In this document: one piece after another, positions 61,709 to 64,000 of the stretch
How the letters are laid out: each line of letters begins with the position of its first letter
Numbering within the stretch: the first letter of the stretch is position 1
Origin: Cerrena zonata
Taxonomy: Eukaryota; Basidiomycota; Agaricomycetes; Polyporales; Cerrenaceae
Reading direction: 5' to 3'
Assembly (NCBI GenBank): GCA_038087015.1
Contig: JASBNA010000066.1
Location: 167,418-231,417 of the forward strand
Length of the DNA: 64,000 nt
The notes under the pieces: generated by a model
What the model was told of the DNA's origin: nothing
Databases searched by the model: none
The model's input: only the letters and a program-made list of their open reading frames with translations
Position numbers and translations under genes: made by a program

Positions 61709-63430
61709 TTAATATACTTTGTATAAGTCGGCTCCTAAAGCTTTAGTAATAGATTTACCAGCAGCTACAACTTCTTCATCAAAGTATCTTCTACCGGACA
61801 ATTGTAAACCAATTGGTGCTCCAGTAAAGTTTTCTGGAATATAGTTATCCAATTCTAATTTCTCTAAATCGCTTCTAAACTCATAGGTGCTATGGCTATC
61901 GTCCCACTTATCGACTTTAGGATCTTGAAACAATCCAGTCTGGAAAGCTAAAGTAGGTAAATCTAAGATATTGAAAAGGGAAGTGTAAGACCAATTATAA
62001 ATCTCTTCTGGTCTAGGTGCAACATTATTGTAAGCAGGACTGATAATAAAATCGATTTTATTTTCATTCAAAAAATCAGTATATTCTTGTTTTAAAGTAT
62101 CTCTAATTATATTCAATTGACGATTTTCGGTGATTGAGAATGGACGACCTCCATCACCAAAATTAAGATTCCATTGGGTCAATTTAGTCAAAGGCTCTCC
62201 ACTTTCTGCAAGAAGAGTCTTTTGAGCATCATTACCATCACAACAGTACATCTTGTGGACGGTGTCATAAGCCAATTTAGTCTTTATTGGTTTGAACTCG
62301 ACAACCTTAGCGCCTGCCTTGGACAATTTGTCAGCAGTCTCTTTCAACCCTCTTTGAATAGGAGGAGTTGGTTTCACCAAACCATCATCGTACATAATAG
62401 CAATGGTCAATGAATCAACTTTAGGAACGTCAACTTTTCTCCAAGGTAATGGGATGACATTACAATCAGTTTCCCAAGGCTTACCTTGGTTGATATAAAT
62501 GTTCATCCAAAAATCGATATCATCGACAGATCTAGTCATTGGACCTTGCACTGCAGGGACACTTTCTTGACCAGCACCAGAAGAGACACCACCAGCAAGT
62601 GAAACTCTTTTAGAGGTAGGTCTTAAACCAATGCAACCAGAAAAAGCGGCTGGACCACGAATAGAACCACCAATGTCACTACCAATACCAATTGGGGAAC
62701 CACCAAACCCAACAATAGAACCTTCACCAGAAGATGAACCCCCGGGTGATAAGCCCAAATTATGGGGATTTCTAGCGGCACCTACAACATTGTTATTAGA
62801 ACACAAATGCATCAAAGTTTGAGGTTCATTGGTTCTAATATAAAAGACAGCACCCAAGTTCTCCAAAATTTGAGTGGTGTTACCATGTTTAGGAGTTATA
62901 TTATCAATCAAGGAAACATAACCTGCATGAGTTGCTTTACCTTTATAGTGCATGTGCTCTTTCAAGGAAATTGGTAAACCATGTAATGGTCCAATTGGTT
63001 TTTTCTCTTTTGCCAAATATTCATCCAAGTACTTAGCTCTTTCTAAACCTTCATCATTGAAGATTTCCATAGCACAATTGGTGAATTGATGGGCGATGGT
63101 AGCTCTCTTAGCAAAAGCCTTGAAGACCTCAACAGCCGTCAACTCACCTTTAGCCAATTTAGGTACCAATTCAAAAGCTGGAGTATCGGTGATTTTGAAT
63201 TCCGCTTCACTAAGTAAGTTTTTTTCATAAATATACTTCAATGGGTTGAATTGTTTAGTTTTCAATTCATCAATATCACCCGGTAACTCAATGCTATATT
63301 CAGGAAGAATGGCATCTTCCAATTTCTTCCGGTAAGCTTCAAGTTTTGGAACGAAGCTGGCATATTTTTCAGCATTCTCGAAACCTTCGAAGTTCTCCAG
63401 AGTTAAAAAGCTAGTGTGAGAGATTGACAT
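61709..63430 (-). CDS. AMD2: amidase (acetamidase/Amd2 type)
   Basis: The 573-residue protein has the amidase signature with a complete Ser-cisSer-Lys triad: K157 (GLPISLKEHM), S232 (SPGGSSSGEGS) and S256 (DIGGSIRGPAAFSG). It hydrolyses short amides to acid and ammonia, so it can supply nitrogen. Similar fungal proteins include S. cerevisiae Amd2 (549) and Aspergillus AmdS. The substrate is not determined. Two GATAAG sites lie upstream, fitting nitrogen control. The frame is intact. Confidence 0.9.
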   Translation of the reverse strand: MSISHTSFLTLENFEGFENAEKYASFVPKLEAYRKKLEDAILPEYSIELPGDIDELKTKQFNPLKYIYEKNLLSEAEFKITDTPAFELVPKLAKGELTAVEVFKAFAKRATIAHQFTNCAMEIFNDEGLERAKYLDEYLAKEKKPIGPLHGLPISLKEHMHYKGKATHAGYVSLIDNITPKHGNTTQILENLGAVFYIRTNEPQTLMHLCSNNNVVGAARNPHNLGLSPGGSSSGEGSIVGFGGSPIGIGSDIGGSIRGPAAFSGCIGLRPTSKRVSLAGGVSSGAGQESVPAVQGPMTRSVDDIDFWMNIYINQGKPWETDCNVIPLPWRKVDVPKVDSLTIAIMYDDGLVKPTPPIQRGLKETADKLSKAGAKVVEFKPIKTKLAYDTVHKMYCCDGNDAQKTLLAESGEPLTKLTQWNLNFGDGGRPFSITENRQLNIIRDTLKQEYTDFLNENKIDFIISPAYNNVAPRPEEIYNWSYTSLFNILDLPTLAFQTGLFQDPKVDKWDDSHSTYEFRSDLEKLELDNYIPENFTGAPIGLQLSGRRYFDEEVVAAGKSITKALGADLYKVY

Positions 63431-64000
63431 ATTGGCAACTCAATGATAATGATAATTTGAATCGAAACTGAAAAAAAAAAGGAAGAAGACTCAGAATTCC
63501 CAAAAACCAATCTGTAAAGGAGGAATAGTTGCACTTTATCTACCAAAGGGGAGAACGATAAGGGGCACTTTAAATAATTTGGATCGAAATCACTATAGTC
63601 GATAAGAAAGACGCGGGAGTTCTATAGTTTTTTTTTTTTTTTTTGTTTTGTTAGGGTGAAAAGCGGAATGGAATGAGTTGCCTAATAGGGATTCAATGAT
63701 TTTGGGGTAATATCGGGTCGGCTAGAACCTACTCGTTTGGGAAGATTTCATTTTGAGAAGCTAATATGAATACACCAACCAATGAAAACGATTATTTCGA
63801 ATCAAGATGAGTTACTTAAGGAACTGTAATAGAATTTGCCAGTTGATTAGATTCTGCATCTCGAAGTGTTGCATTCCGAAAATAAGTAACGGAAAAAAAG
63901 ATATTTGCAACCTTTTATGAGCGAGGTTACATTTTCTACAATTTAGGGTTTAATTAGTCTGCATTGATTACACACTCAATTAGGAAGTTAAGCCGACAGC
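63431..64000. promoter_or_regulatory. amidase promoter region with two GATAAG sites
   Basis: GATAAG at 63557-63562 and 63601-63606, 127 and 171 bp upstream of the start, match GATA-factor sites. A T run is at about 63629-63644. No gene is seen to the window end. Confidence 0.45.

Noticed and set aside
18..64000. CRISPR arrays, operons or bacterial-type defence genes
   Set aside because: The window is yeast nuclear DNA with monocistronic genes; no spaced direct repeats of CRISPR type are seen.

Overview
This is nuclear DNA of a budding yeast (Saccharomycotina), AT-rich, with short intergenic gaps, GTATGT/TACTAAT-type introns, an intron-bearing tRNA-Leu(AAG), and single-copy yeast housekeeping genes (EDE1, SCP160, CDC34, DBF4, SPT6, UFE1, HBS1). 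The most likely home is the CTG-Ser1 group (Debaryomyces/Candida relatives). By eye there is only one CTG codon in the 896-codon SPT6 body and one in the 573-codon amidase, and the SPT6 one sits in the S1-like domain where a polar residue fits better than Leu. This is inference: no tRNA-Ser(CAG) gene lies in the window.

Layout. 0.2-4.5 kb: EDE1 (endocytic EH-domain scaffold) with a first intron. 4.7-12.9 kb: a sulfur neighbourhood with two tandem JLP1/TauD-like sulfonate dioxygenases, a small Zn2Cys6 regulator, mitochondrial ribosomal protein mL43, and the methionine permease MUP1. The dioxygenase and MUP1 promoters carry Cbf1-type and/or Met31/32-type sites. 13-17.4 kb: transposon territory, with a 5'-truncated LINE-type retrotransposon and a lone Gag-like reading frame. 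17.9-42.1 kb: PHR1 photolyase, SCP160, AIP5-like, CDC34, an SLM4/EGO3-like roadblock protein, DBF4, IFM1 (mitochondrial IF2), TSR4, a PRM10-like membrane protein, and a Dal5-family transporter with a GATA-rich promoter. 43.5-56.1 kb: tRNA-Leu(AAG), a carnitine-pathway type dioxygenase, SPT6, SYF2, a COMT-like methyltransferase, UFE1, HBS1/SKI7 (spliced) and a second identical tRNA-Leu(AAG). 56.3-61.1 kb: a second transposon-rich block holding a LINE relic, a small gene that looks like a domesticated Ty1/copia protease-type domain, tRNA-Ala(AGC), and a LINE copy with a second tiny LINE insertion beside it. The window closes with an HSP12/WH11-like gene and an amidase with GATA sites.

A technical point governs the annotation. 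Seven otherwise conserved genes are broken by single-base indels (EDE1 x3, PHR1 x2, SCP160 x2, IFM1 x2, TSR4 x1, SPT6 x2, probably MUP1 x1). Twelve of these fall in short homopolymer runs, and allowing for them each of those six genes becomes a whole number of codons of normal family length. They look like sequencing or assembly errors rather than pseudogenes, so I annotate each as one gene.
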